Notes under the pieces: model-generated
The model's input: the letters and a program-made list of their open reading frames with translations, nothing else
What the model was told of the DNA's origin: nothing
The model's database searches: none
Assembly: GCA_015501605.1 (NCBI GenBank)
Contig: JADNRZ010000045.1
Span: 95,862 to 159,861 of the forward strand
Origin: Panaeolus papilionaceus
Lineage: Eukaryota > Basidiomycota > Agaricomycetes > Agaricales
Direction of reading: 5' to 3'
Length of the DNA stretch: 64,000 nucleotides
Program-made: the position numbers and the translations under genes
In this document: in pieces, positions 31,883 through 44,618 of the stretch
How the letters are laid out: every line of letters begins with the position of its first letter
Numbering within the stretch: position 1 is the first letter of the stretch

Positions 31883-32948
31883 AGCTACGTGTGGACGTTA
31901 GAGAGATGTTATGTAATTATGAATATCGTTTTCATGAACTTGTCTTAACCCACCCCCGGGCCTTTCAATCTTTCCATAATCAGAAACCGTAAATTTCGTC
32001 GTCTTCGCATCAGCCTCACGTTTGCCCGTCGCGCCCCGCGCTTTTTTCTTATTTGTACCAGCGTCGGTCAATCTTGCATGGCGTCCTACACTTTAATTTG
32101 AATCTGATCGATTTCTTGCTCTTGGATGTCATAGAGTATAAACTATTAACCGTTCTAAGCCCAATAGTGGTAACTAAATCCTCCATGTTGCCTCGGTCAT
32201 TCATCACGCATGACAACCAGTTCGTGTGCGCTCCGAGTCACCGATTTGGTATCGTTGAATCGCGGTTTCGGTACAACTCTGGGACCACCCAATTGTTGTA
32301 ATACGTTCATAAATCTCTTCCCTTCACATCAGTAATGATGCTCCGAAGTCAAATGTATTTGATATTCCGAAAACCCGTTGATCCCTAGGCCTAATTCCTA
32401 CCTTTACGCGTTGTCCCCCTATTTACCTCACTATCGTACCCCTAAGATTCAATGCCGAAAGACCAATGATCCGTTAAGAAATAGGAAAAGGAAATAAACC
32501 ATCAGACCACACTGGAGGCTCGTCAGTTAATAATAACTCAAGTGTACCAGCTGACCATCTTCTCCCGTTGTGAACGGGTGATGACTGCTACTCACTGTAT
32601 TCAAATCACAGTCGGGGGTTCTGACATATACAGGGCTTGATATACCTCATTCAAACTTGATATTGACAGCGGTGAAGAACATAGCCGCCGTCAGGCCCTG
32701 TATGTTGCCTTTGGCGCTGCCGATCGAACATTTCAATGATCGTCATGCCGAAATATGATTGCCCGGGGTCAGCTATGCTTGTGCTCCGTCAGTAGTTGAA
32801 AACATGGCTGTGTTCGACCAATCGTCAGTGAATGATGAAGCAGTGGACTCGGCGACGTTGTTTGCACCGAAGCTCCTCCACTTGGAGTCCTTATTTAGCT
32901 ATCCTATCTCCAATCTGTTTTTTTCCATCCCTCATTCTTCGCCCCAGC
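31883..32948. other. intergenic
   Basis: No coding region, RNA or repeat recognised. The stretch probably contains the promoter of the truncated membrane-protein copy. Confidence 0.45.
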
Positions 32949-33362
32949 ATGCCTCCATTTGATCCCCATGAATCATCCTTCGAGCTACACACTCGATATT
33001 CCAGCACGGGCACCATGTACACGATGAAGGATTTGCCAGATACTCCACATCGCCACTACTTCTCTCCCACAGACTTTAACCCACGATTTCACCACAAGGA
33101 GTGGACATATGAGTCGATGACTGCTATTGCATCGGAGGACGGGTCTTCCAGGGACGAATATGACGACGCTGAGTCCACCACCCCATACGTATCTGTAGCC
33201 CACCTCTGGCTAACGTCAATGATTCTCCGTGTGCGCAATTTCTTTGTTCCTCGACACCATCCGCTTTCCCATGAATACGAAGCTCCCCCTCTTACCCTCT
33301 TCTTCTTTCATACGTTGCTTTGTTTAATTACCAGCATGATCTCTAGTCCTTTAAACGATTAA
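32949..33362 (+). pseudogene. truncated copy of the 34362-37266 membrane protein
   Basis: The N-terminal 137 residues align with the intact gene. Shared blocks include YVSVAHLWLTSM, 'RNFFVPRHHPLSHEYEAPP' and LTLFFFHTLLCLIT. The reading ends a few codons later at ISSPLND-stop, where the intact copy continues into its first membrane segments. Everything downstream is absent, so this is a 5' fragment with its own ATG. It may still be expressed as a short cytosolic peptide. Confidence 0.75.
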
Positions 33363-34361
33363 ACTCGTGTGATAATCCCTTCCGAAGTTGAAAGGGCTAA
33401 ATCAATCCATTCGACTTTAATTACTCGCAGCACTAACCTCAGAACCCATGGAGCACTTCAAAATAGGGTTTATTTTTTTTATGTTTTTAAAATGGACGAG
33501 CTTCGTTGATCCTGCCTTCGGATCAAATGGTATCCATGGCAAAAAGTCTTGGGGGTTTTAGTTTCATTTCAGAGGGTCTACATGGATATCACTCAGCAGC
33601 TCTCTTATTAAGTAGTTAGGACGCACTCAACGCTCATGTCGAAGTACTTTACACACTCAGGTATTCCAGTTGAAGTGCCTTCTCAATCTGTGCTTCATAG
33701 CTTGTCTTTTTTTGTTAACTTATCTTATATATACAGCGCAAACTGGTTATCTCATTTATTTTTAAATGGTTCTTTTCTAAATTTCTATATGATTCATTGT
33801 TCCCATCACAGTGACAATGGCGGTGTGTCCAGCGTAATGGTAATGATTACTTATGGACAACTCAAAGTAAAAAAATGTTCCAATCCATGAGTAGCCCGAG
33901 ACTCGCTCAAGCAGGTGTCCATCTGAATATATTTCTGCTTGTATTCCGATAGCATTTTCTGGATCAGCTCCTTAGTTTGTCCTACGTTACGCACCTCTGC
34001 ATTGGTGAAGGATCTGTAGTTTATAAGTACCTCAGGTATAACTGTTGATCACTCTGTACCGATGTGAATGGTGCATCTAAATATATACCAGGGTCAAACT
34101 CGCTACAAGAAGCTCAATGAAACCTCGCTCAGCCTCAAAAACTAGCGAAGGCATAGCCGTTTCCAGCCTGTGCTTTGCTCCACAGATAGTATTTGATGAT
34201 TCGTGTTGATCATCATACGGCAACATGATTGCTGAACATTGAATGAACTGTCACCCTTCCTCGTATCCGAGATACACGCATCTCTGACGTTTTCCTGGTG
34301 ATTTTCATTATAAAGGATGAAACATCTCCACAACACAAGACTGAATCGTTCTCCCGTTAAG
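33363..34361. other. intergenic between truncated and intact copies
   Basis: A/T-rich with a T-run at 33470. No gene recognised. Confidence 0.45.
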
Positions 34362-37266
34362 ATGTCCACGTCCAATTCCTCATCCTCACCTCCGTGTACT
34401 CCCACAATGCCTGAATCTATATTGCGTTATTCGTCCTCTGAGCTACATTCTCAACGCTTCAGCACGACCCAGTGGATGAAGGGTTTGCCACAAGCTCCAG
34501 ATCATCGTAACTTTCCCCTGACTGACGTCAAGCCATCCTCGCAACACAACGAGTGGGCCTACGAGCCTATGGCTCCTGCTGAGAAGCATGACAGTTACCA
34601 TAGCGATGATTACAATGATGCAGAAGCAAACACCCCATACGTTTCTGTAGCCGCGATCTGGTTCACCTCGATGGTTTCCTATATGCGCAATATCTTCGCT
34701 CCCAAACACCACCCGCTTTCCCGGGCGTACGAGGCTCCCCCTGTTACTCTTTTCTTCTTCCATGCATCGCTTTGTTTGATTACCTACCCGGTTCTGAGTG
34801 TCACGGCCAGGTATGCGACGTCCCAGACAATATTTTGGGCTCGTGTGGTAGTTGGCATTGGGTGCAATATCATGGGATTTTTCCTCAGCATCACGCTAGT
34901 TGGAATAGCTGGGAATCTTGTAGAGGCCGCAGGTACGTTTAAAAGTTACGGGCGCACATCATCGCTGAGTTATGGATTTCTTGCGTAGCCTGGGCGGTAT
35001 TAATTGACCAGTCCATGATGAAACACGGTGCCCAATCTGGAATTCGACTAAAGGAATTCTGCTTCCAAGTAGACGAGGCGAAGGGTATCATTGGAGCGTT
35101 CATGTTATTATATCGGTGTTGGAGGGATCGGAAATATAAAAATTCATATAGCGGGTAGGTCTTTCCTGGCCTGTCATTTTTCATCGAGTTTCTGATCATT
35201 CATGCTGTGCTAGCCATCGGTTTTGGGCAGGATATGTCATCCTCTTTGCTTTCTCTGCCATGCTTGCTGCGACTGTCTCTTTCATACTCGGGAGGGCGGT
35301 AGATATTACAGCCGTAACTAAGGTATAAATTTTCATTCTCGTGAATATTCCGTTTTGCTCATGATGGGGAATCTTCATTCAGCGACAAGAATCAAGCGAA
35401 CGGAGCATCGAAGTGTTGGTCGATCTATCTGATGATGATATGACACGAGCCGAACAATATCGCTCCAAGGTTTGGTCATTGTTTGTCAGTTTTGCACAAT
35501 TGCCTTATTTCCTGAAAACTTTGTGCATTTGTAGCTCGGAAATCTTACTTGGAACACGGACTCGTTGTTTATGCGTGACATTCTCCCCCGTTCTATATCG
35601 TACAATGCAAGTGGATATGGTACAACTACATACTTCGCCGAAGTTACGCGAGGTCAGTTGCGTTCTGATATCCAGGATCCGGGATTTGGTGCCTTCCGCT
35701 GGGTAGAGTCGACGATCAGAGCCACGGGCTCTGCGTCGGAGACAGGGACTCACAACGCGACTGATAACTCAGAAAATACCAACATGATACTAAATGGAGG
35801 AACATACACTTCGTAAGTCAAAAAACTTCCATCCTTATTTCAAGCTATACATCCTGACCATGTTTAGAATACCGAGATGGGGAATACGCACCGTCTGCGA
35901 GAAAATACCAGATTTGGATCAAAATATGTGAGCGTATCTGGACTGCCAATGTGATGAGTCTAGCTGATATCAAATTAGGATCATCTCTTCGAAGAATAAT
36001 TTTACTTATTTATTCGTTCCACGAGCCGTAGTTCTGAAGCTGTACAATGTATTGTTCTGGTTCCAGGAGTACGTCCCTGCAATGGTGAATCAACAAATCA
36101 ACGTCACGGCAACCATGTACGGTGATGATGTGCCACCTTCTACCTTGAACGTTAGCTCTATATTAATGGGAGGTGTGTTGTGCGTAGACTTTCTATCCAA
36201 TAAAACGAATAACGCATTTGATCAGTACGCTATTCCAATAACGGGCAGGCTAGTTCAGTCAATACGACGGTTGTTGGGCCGATCGACGATGACTTCGGGC
36301 TCCAAACAATAGAGACAGTTCTCATACGTCTCAATAGCACCTACGCCCCCAATGCGGCATTTGGTTTTAAAGGACCTATTTCTTTGAATGCGAAGGGAGA
36401 ACCAACCTATATAGGATATGATGCTACAGCATGTTTGCAGGTATTGGACCAATGGGACACATCTGTGTATATGGACTCTACTGGACCTCCGCGGACGTTG
36501 ACAGGCGCTGACAATTCGTCATCAATCTACTCTATTCCAGTTCCAAGGTTTGATTCAAAAAGTTTGAACATATCGAGGGCAAGCCAGATGTACGTCCTCA
36601 TCTAAGCCCAGTTTAATTTTACTGAACCGTTGATATCCGTCCCTGGGCCCGCCTTATATGCTCAGTTATTTTGACGCCCATCAGAATAGTATCCTATGGC
36701 AAGTAAAAACGGACAACAACCGCGAGTTACCATATGCCCCCTCGCAATCTGTAGGCCCAAGTGCATCATTACTTGTCAGGGAGTTTACTAATTGAAATTA
36801 ATACTAATAGATCATATCATACGCAAATGATGACGATCCATGGCTACTGCAGTACACTAATTTTTCGACCACTTCATACGCATTGGGAAGGTCCCGTTCG
36901 GATGCTATTAATGTACTTCCATATCTCTCCGGATCAGGCAGTATGATAGGCTATTTCACTGAAGACGTCGTCATTACCCAGGCCGATGTTCGACCATTTG
37001 ACTTGATTATGGCTTTGGCTCTCATCTTCATGACTGGTTTACTATGCACCATCGCCATCCCTCGCTTACCAATGGGAGCGCCTAGGAGACGGTTCAACCT
37101 CGGCTCATGGATTTTAGCGTTTTATGCGAAGGAAGTCGAGATCGAGGGTGGGGAAAGAATCGTTCCTGGGATGAGTTTGGAGGAGTTGCAAGAACAAGCT
37201 GGCGATGCGATATTAAGATACCGGGTGTTGTCGGACAGGGAGAAAAGTGTTGATATAGAGGCTTGA
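34362..37266 (+). CDS. multi-exon membrane protein of an agaricomycete-specific family
   Basis: Exons I can fix include 34362..34932, 34989..35154, 35214..35323, 35383..35469 and one starting at 35535. More follow to the stop at 37266, and the joins checked up to about 36590 stay in frame. Architecture: hydrophilic N-terminus (~120 residues); membrane segments at TLFFFHASLCLITYPVLSV, VVVGIGCNIMGFFLSITLVG and YVILFAFSAMLAATVSFILG; then a long, probably extracellular domain with many N-x-S/T sites (NLTWNTDSLFMRDILPRS, ARYAT..., 'LNSTYAPNAAFGF'); and a last membrane helix near LIMALALIFMTGLLCTIAI with a short cytoplasmic tail rich in E/R. I know the domain pattern from uncharacterised mushroom proteins but no function. 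A second ATG 45 nt upstream (34317) is possible. Convergent with the GTPase gene at 37611-38904. Confidence 0.75.
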
Positions 37267-37610
37267 ACGGTAAAAATTCAACGCGGACTGTAGTATAAAC
37301 GATAGCATGTATGTCATACAACTGTGGACTTCAAGTCATTCGTAGTCGCATAGAAAATACAGTCTCACACCCATTGGCAGCTCGGATGTACCACCATGTT
37401 CCGTAACTATGTAAGAAACCACCTTCAATCGACTAATCCTCTGCGTCAGAATTGTAAACTGGTATACAGCACGAGGAAAACCTATTCATTACGTTTCTAG
37501 TCTTTAATCTTCCTCCAACGGGAGATCGGATACCCCTGACTTCCTTTCCATCCATGAACCCAGCGGGGTACATAGTCGAATATCAATTCTAATCAAATGA
37601 TCATACATGA

Positions 37611-38904
37611 TCAGTCCCCACTATTCCCCATAACCTGGTTCCAACGGGCAGAAATCCTGTCTCTAAAACCCCTCTTCTCTTCGAAGTCCATGAACGCTGC
37701 TGGATACAATTCATCCTTTTCTTTCTGGAGAACGACCATTAGTTCACTGATATCGACCATCTCCCCCCTGAGTCTAGACGTAAGCTCGCCGTCACAAGTG
37801 ACGTCTGGTTCTGCAAGTTCGTCATCCAAAATGCGTGTACGCTGCACCAGGCGCTCAATTCGGCCCATAACGAGTTCGTAAAGCTGACGTGAAAATTCGA
37901 TCTGATGCTTGGATGGGATACCGACGACGCCGTATGTGATTGGGGGGACATTCAGGACATCCTCTGACATAACACGCGCTGCGCGTGTTCCCACTAGCTC
38001 CAATGCCGACTCCTGCGTGTTATAAAACTTCAAGCCCAAGGAGGGTGCCTAGAACAAGGGGTTATGTAAATAAGAATCGACATGTAACTTGAATTCCGGT
38101 GGGATAATACCTTCCAATATTTTGACGTCAACTCCTGGAATCGTGCTTCAGCCTGAGATATCTGCAAGGGTGTCCACATCGTGTCCCACATCGTGGTAAT
38201 GACATAGGTATCAAACATTTTGCCTGATCCCAATAGGGCTTTGATGAGCTTGGAGATCTTGATCTGCGAACCACTAAGGCGCTTGTCTGTTATTCGCTGA
38301 AAGTACCAGACACGGTCTACGACGCGCATGTCATCCGGCTTACGACTATGAAGTAAAATGAGTGGTACGCGACTGTATCGTGGACTATATGTCAGCTCAC
38401 TCTTTGCTGAGCCATTCCTGGATCATTTTGATAACTTTTAGTTCGGAAGTGTGAGAATCACTGAAACCCGGCGTGTCGACCAGAAAAACAGGGGGAGCCA
38501 AAGCATCCAATATCCCAAATCGTGGCTTGCACCGGGCATTCATCAGCTCATATGCAGTCACCTTCTGCGTAACCGCCTCAAGCTGATCTCCAGAAATTCC
38601 AAGTGATTTATTGCCGTGAAGAGTTTCGAGGAACTGGAGAGAAGAAAAGCTCCAGTTAGACATAGTACCTAGGAGAAGAGGCCACCAGTTAATCTGCGAA
38701 AGGTCTTACATTGCTTTTCCCGACTCCTGTCTCGCCGAGCATTCTGAGAAATTCGAACGATAGTTAGTGATTGTTGCCGCGAGAGAACAGGATTGGAAGA
38801 AAATAATACAAGATTATCCAACGCCAGGCAGGTAGCTGTTCATCAGGACGAAGAGGCCGCAGATGCACAGGCCCCGTTTCTATCACGCCTTTGAGCATAG
38901 ACAT
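37611..38904 (-). CDS. P-loop GTPase of the AIG1-like fungal family
   Basis: Exons 38904..38810, 38743..38710, 38633..38401, 38345..38111 and 38048..37611 (1035 nt, 344 residues), with introns of 55-76 nt. G1/P-loop is IILMLGETGVGKSNF, split by an intron on either side. G3 is VFLVDTPGFSDSHTSEL. These are followed by VWYFQRITDKRLSGS and VITTMWDT, which matches the T-x-W-D type G4 of this family. The C-terminal exon is helical ('QLYELVMGRIERLVQRTRIL') and likely a coiled coil. Such small GTPases are greatly expanded in Agaricomycetes, with roles largely unknown. The convergent neighbour is the membrane protein gene, 344 bp away. Confidence 0.8.
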
Positions 38905-39172
38905 TGAAGGATTGTATGTCGTGGTAATGATTGGAATCTTTAAAAATGGTGTTTGCGAACAAAAGACCTGTGCGGACTGATCAAAGGGGCTGATAGCAGG
39001 TGCACAGCCTCCTTGCCTTGAGGCTTAATTGATTGAATTCGAATATTTCATTACATCGGATCGTCAGGCCGGAGACACTACGATACGGATACAGGTACGG
39101 AAGATTCAGAACTATATCATCCCTTCTGTGAAATCTCGGTTAACCTTTTCTGAAGGAGGCAGCTGTTGCTGT
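38905..39172. other. short intergenic region
   Basis: Lies between the GTPase start and the DUF6534-like stop. Nothing recognised. Confidence 0.4.
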
Positions 39173-41159
39173 TCATCGTGATGAGGTATAAGGGGTGTAG
39201 ACCTTAATCAGCGCGGGTCTCGATTCTACATTTCTATTAATACTTACGGATTCCTCATCAGCAATCATGCTAACGACATGGCGAGAACCTGTTTGAGTAC
39301 CGCTGGCGGCTCTGAGGGACCCAATACCAGTACTATTCATTGAATCCATGTTCCAGACGTTGGAGCGGGAATCTCCAGCGCGCCGAATATGCTCGCGGCT
39401 GTTTAATCTGTATGACGCAAATTTAGTTTTGGGAATGATGTAAACAACGAAATGGGTCTGCTCACGTTGCCAATGCGCTATTCAGATATACTTGGAAGGT
39501 TGTCAGTGATCTGGACAGAGGCAAAACGTATCTTACTTACACTGGCTGGCTAGTAAAAGCATGAGGAAGAAGTAAAATGTCTCGGGGAATACCAGGTACT
39601 GAACATACAAAACGGTTAGGAATGTCCACAGAACAAAGTACGAGACTGTTCTTCTTACCAGGACAATGTTCAAAGCTACACAAACGACAAGAAGCGCCCC
39701 ACGATTGACGGCATATATAATCAGATGGTTTAGCATAGAATTCGTTCTGGGGAAGTCATTAGAGCTTTGAAAGGAGTCTTGGGTTTCGAAATTACCTACG
39801 ATTGAATGGTGGATTTAGCAACCCATAAACGCCTAACGAGGGAAAATGTGATGACAACATCGCACGCAAGCGTGGCAGAACTCTGCGTAAGTAAGACGCT
39901 CTAACAAGTTGAAGGGTGAGTCGGGTGATCGTGAGTTGGGAGAAGCTTTTATCAAGCGTCAATGATACGTACCCTAAATTCGTCGCCCCGGAGGAATGTT
40001 CCAATTCGGGACCTACAAGGGATGAGATTTATGATTATTGTGACAGCTCTAGGACAAGAGAAATCGGTCTTACGTCACCACAATCGAGGCTACCACGTCA
40101 AACCGAACGTTAATTGAGTTGTATCGCTTTCGGCATGTTTACCTACCGACTCCAGTTCCTATAAACGAACATTATTAGTAAAGACAGAGTAAAAAGTTAC
40201 CGTATCATCAAACCTATTTGTGTGAGCGCTAACAGCGTCTGTTAAATCATCGGCAGCGACGCGTTAATTCAAAGCTGGCCATGCGTGTTTGATCGGATGG
40301 AGGTACATACGATCAAAGCAGGAAGAAACCAAGATTCGCGTTTTACTAAGGATTGTATAATGCCCTCAGAATACAAGATTATATCTTCAGAGAATGAACC
40401 CTAGCACTTACATTTGTATACACAGTACGCGAAATATCTGAGTCTCCGTGAGTTTTTGGGGTCCTCAACTACAAACTTGAAACACGACTTACACTTGTAC
40501 GACAAATGCCGCCATGAACTGATTTTTCAATTCAGGACAAAATTAATTCACGTATCACGGAAGAAACTCACACCAAGCATGAGCTGCGCCTAAGTGGTCG
40601 TCAGAGCGCGATCCATAAGTCTCAGCCGTACGTGCGCCAGTGCGTGGCATTTGTTTGAACGTACCTCGACCTGCCTGGGATCAATGAGAAATTGTAAAAT
40701 AGGAGAATGGTGCCTTGGATGATGCTCACCACGTAACTTTGAAAAGGAAAAAAATGTTACCGTAATTCGTGATCAAGTAATCGTAGTTGGCGGCGAAGTA
40801 CATCGTCACTTGCAGCGTCTCGAGAATGCTTGAAGTCACAGGATCCATGAGCGACGACGGAAGCTATTCTTATGAATGACCTTACACAAGAACTGCCACC
40901 TGTGCAGGTTAATTAGCAAGTATCTCCTTCTATCCAAGCGCCATACCATTAGCTTCAAGCCCCACGGATCTTTGCTGTACCATCTGAAGTAGAGCCACGT
41001 CTGAAGCAAACCGCACCCATAGAGACTGCGAGGCAGGAATTATACGATTGTGGACATGAGAATAATCGTGAAATGAAGATGGAAATGCGCTTACATGGCT
41101 TCGAGAAACATCGCGACTTGAAATATCCCATATGTGTTGTTTAAAGATATTATGGCCAT
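39173..41159 (-). CDS. DUF6534-like multi-pass membrane protein
   Basis: Start MAIISLNNTYGIFQVAMFLE (ATG 41157-41159). Well-supported exons are 41159..41095, 41025..40947, 40899..40886, 40828..40730, 40674..40665, 40518..40493 and 40437..40412. They read YGCGLLQTWLYFRWYSKDPW, ILETLQVTMYFAANYDYLIT, VTWQVE, FMAAFVVQVYFAYCVYK, all hallmarks of the fungal seven-helix DUF6534 family. The C-terminal part has LNHLIIYAVNRGALLVVCVA and 'FPETFYFFLMLLLAS', then TLNSREHIRRA and a probable last exon ending VYTPYTSSR at 39173. The middle (about 39900-40290) contains very small exons whose phases I could not reconcile, so either a mis-join or a frame lesion is possible there. Receptor-like topology; ligand unknown. 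Confidence 0.6.
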
Positions 41160-42025
41160 GGTGAGATAGGGCCGCAAAGGATGGGTGAGGGGAGTATGGG
41201 TTTCTGGGTTTAAATGGCCTGGGGATGTGGTATTGTTAGCCGCTCATTGCTTCCGATTGATATTTCCAACACGAATCAAGCCAGTAGAGAAAGAGAGATA
41301 ACGCGTGAGATGCATCAGAACTGTGGTGTACAGTGATGCGAAGATGAAGTGTCCTGGTCGAGACTCAGTGTTGGAACTGGACATCAAGATAACACAGACT
41401 GAGACCCACAGACCGAAGCCCAATAAGAGGAGGGAGGTATACAGGCGTCGAGAAATTCGAATCATTTGGGTAATGAGCACTCCAATAGACTCGATGCGCA
41501 TAATCTACAAGACTGTATCTTGACGAGGAACAGATGAGATCACAGCGACAAATGCACAGGAACATTTAATGATCCAAAAATAGGCACTCCAGTTGCTGCG
41601 ATCTTTCAGACACCCCTATCACTCATTCTCTTCCCACGGAGTTTGGTAACTCCATTGTGATGTAATGAAGAGTTGACGCAATCCATTTATTCAAGTCACT
41701 TACTATTCATGTCGTTATATGACTCTCAATAAGACTGATGTATAAATTAGGGCATTCCTCCCCCCCCCCCCCCCCCCCCCCCACCCCCCCTGACACAGGC
41801 GATACTGGTTTTTATCGTCTACTGCAACTTATTGCATCCTCCATGTTCTTGCATTGTAGATCTTTCCCTTTACAGTACCGATATTCATCATAACAGATCT
41901 TTTCTGAGGATCAACATATCCTCACCTGCTTCGATGCCAAAAAGCACCCGTTCTCTGAACATTTTGAAACACCACTCCTGGTACACACCTCTTCTGGATA
42001 GCTGCCTTCGCAATTTTTACATCTA
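41160..42025. other. gene-less stretch with a poly-C tract
   Basis: A minus-strand frame at 41244-41501 has a membrane-helix-like segment (LYTSLLLLGFGLWVSVCVIL), but no convincing exons around it. No other gene recognised. Confidence 0.4.
41760..41790. repeat. homopolymer C tract
   Basis: 23 C, one A, then 7 C. Homopolymers of this length are uncommon in this window and prone to slippage and sequencing error. Confidence 0.9.
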
Positions 42026-43001
42026 CAGTGTCCCACCGTCATATGATACACCAAATAATTAAATTTAAATTTTTCGAACGACGTACAAACATATATTAAA
42101 AAAACAAAGAGGAAACGAAAAATACAAGTGCTACAAGTGTCTTTATAAAAAAACTAAGAAAAATACTGCGAATTGAGGTCAGGAGGAGGCAAAAGGCGTT
42201 GGGGGGGCATATGATGGCAATCACTATGCTATGATACACCGGGTAAATGGAAACCCGGTGAGTCAATCACTCTCCCCTCTCCTTCTCCTGCAGCACCTTG
42301 CCTTGAAGAACTCATTGTGCAACCCAGTTCCGGAGCATAGTGTGAGAAATCGGAATACTTAGACCAGTTTCGACAAGAAATTCCTTTTGGACAACATCAC
42401 AAACCGTGCAGTAGCCCATAGGAGGAGGGCAATATTTGATGCACATGCTCTGTTTCTGCTCTGCTTTATAGAGCAGTACGGCACAATTCATGAGAAGATC
42501 ATGAAGCTCATTAGAAGATAGATGTGTATAGGGTGAGGGGATGCATTTTTGACTGGGAGGCATCATGCCTATGTACATAGTATTGACAATGTATTTATAC
42601 ACAGTTCTTTCCTATGTACTAAAAATAACACCCATTTGTTACGGATATAACATGTCATCCAGTACGCTTTGGAGCATGAAATTACATTCAATTGAGAGCT
42701 CTCATTTATAGCTTTCAATTGGTATATAGAGCATAGCACATTGTGAAGTACCCTTTCTTCGGCAGAGGAAAACATTTTCAAAATGCTCGAAAAGGTCACC
42801 TGAACTGAGCATCATATGCTCTTTATCTCACCACAGCAGAGCTATCTGACCTCCCTTAAAGCATATTTATATTGACACTATCTATATATACAAAACGCGT
42901 GCTCATGTGTATTTGCGCGCTCCGGAATGCGGATGCGCGTCGGTGTTTAATGTCGATGTGTATCACAGCGTAGTGGTGTATCATATGACGGTGGGACACT
43001 G
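42026..43001 (-). mobile_element. Tc1/mariner-pogo-like MITE (976 bp)
   Basis: 28-bp inverted ends, CAGTGTCCCACCGTCATATG... at 42026 and its inverse to 43001, flanked by TA on both sides (42024-42025, 43002-43003). CAGTG termini plus TA are typical of Tc1/mariner elements. The minus strand keeps transposase-like fragments (42799-42312) such as VVQKEFLVETGLSIPISHTM-LRNW, resembling the N-terminal helix-turn-helix of pogo/Fot1 transposases, but no DDE catalytic domain. It abuts the membrane-protein relic. Confidence 0.75.
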
Positions 43002-43003
43002 TA

Positions 43004-43620
43004 CAAACTGCGTCTACCATGGGAACAACATGACTTTTTTTGTGCTCATGTCATAGTTGGTGTGGGATTTAACATCGTGGGCTTCAGTCTCAGTTTTGCG
43101 CTCGTCGGGCTGTCCGGCGTACTTTTGGAGGCAGCGTGTTCGTTTGATAAGTACTTAATAATAGCACACTTACAATAAAGCATGGGCTACTTTGGTCGAG
43201 AGATCAGGTCCCAAGGTCCGAGCAGACGAACCCAAAGGTGTGTATGCTGTCACATTACCATGGAAGCTTTGAAGGAGGCGAATTGCGCCTGGTTAGTTCG
43301 CACTTATTCACGTCCTCGTTAATTTCATCCGGTGAACATGCGTGGTTCGTCGTAGCCGCTCATTTTGGGGTGGTTGTATTTCTTCTTGTCTTCTCCACCT
43401 TGCTTTCCGGCACATTATCCTTTATTTTAGGACGTACGATCGACATCGCCACCATGATTGGATTAAGAAATGTAGGTCTTTCTCAAACGAGATCGTATAC
43501 TAAGTTTGCGTCATCAGGGACGTTTATCCGACTGGGTTTCCTAAGTGGCGATCACAGGGGACCTCACCGATTTGGACTTGAAAAGTATGGCAAATGTACG
43601 GGGATACCCTTATTATAATT
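43004..43620 (+). pseudogene. decayed copy of the membrane protein gene
   Basis: Begins right after the MITE with HVIVGVGFNIVGFSLSFALV, homologous to membrane segment 2 of the intact gene, then LVGLSGVLLEAACSF. Further on are AWATLVERSG (exon 2 start) and VVVFLLVFSTLLSGTLSFIL-GRTIDI (segment 3). The 5' part is missing on the other side of the MITE, and the intervening joins contain stops. Faint similarity to later exons may extend to ~43960. Confidence 0.75.
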
Positions 43621-44269
43621 ACTTCTATGTGGATCTAAGCTAACGTGAGTACCGACCTGGATTAAGGTCTTGACTTAGAATGCTGATCCCTTTGCGGCAC
43701 TTCATTCACTTCCTAGGAAAAGAAACCCTACATTACACGGAGGTAAATTTATCGCAAGTTCAATCGCTCAATCTGTCGTCAAAAAAGGATGGAAGAATCA
43801 CACATGTGGACGCTAATTCCGAGATTGAGACAGTATCTTGGTGTCAGCTTTGTCGTTCCGAGTATCATTATACTTACACTCGGCCCCGAGTCTAGGTTCT
43901 ATAGGTGGGTTTTCGAACACTGGTAGAGGATATCCAATCTGGGGCAGCATGTGTATGTTTAGATACTTTGATTGTCGACCTTTTAACGACCATCGCCGCT
44001 GACAGATTAACCCTATCGAACAACTTTATGACTTATGCATCCACTCCACGCAGTGACTCTATTGCTGGTCTCCCCAGATAGCGTCCCACATTGTGGAGAC
44101 ATTGGTGATATTTTCTACGGTTTTGATGCTGGTGAGCACCTGACCAGTGCGATGCACTTGTTACTGACTTCCAGACAAACGTACCGAGGTAGAGGGCATT
44201 AGATAAACAATACGACCGCAGTCTATCATTCTAAAGCGCCGTCAGCAGACACCAGTGCTTAGGAGGGCA

Positions 44270-44618
44270 TAATGGTATGCTGATATTCCGCTATCCAGTT
44301 CCTCAACACCATTACTATAGCTGCCTCCGATATCTTCATGTCCGCAAAACCCGGGGTGTCAACAGATAAACAGCATCTCCTCCGAAAAGCACGCTATTAG
44401 GTTGATACATGTACAATATCGAGCGTTGGATCTGCGCCAAGCGCTTCAATTATCTAAATGCTGAAGAATTCAGATTAATTGCACTTCAGTCAGGCTCTGC
44501 ACGCACTCCTCTACTCTCGATAAACCGAGTCGCAATGATCCAAGGGTAGCTCAATGTGTTAAATCGTGAACTTACCTCACTGTGCTCTTCCCTGCCCCAA
44601 TAGGACCTAACATCCTAC
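44270..44618 (-). pseudogene. decayed copy of the P-loop GTPase gene
   Basis: Minus strand: MLGPIGAGKSTV (P-loop, near 44617-44580) bounded by intron-like borders as in the intact gene, then ECVQSLTEVQLI with a stop, and VDTPGFADMKISEAAIVMVL-RNWIAEYQ (near 44365-44285), homologous to VDTPGFSDSHTSELKVIKMI-QEW. A missing base before the G3 motif shifts the frame. Its position and orientation relative to the membrane-protein relic repeat those of the intact pair. Confidence 0.7.

Noticed and set aside
38373..38400. A 28-nt intron in the GTPase gene
   Set aside because: It is shorter than any other intron here; a 55-nt intron ending at 38346 keeps the same frame and gives a better match to the family.
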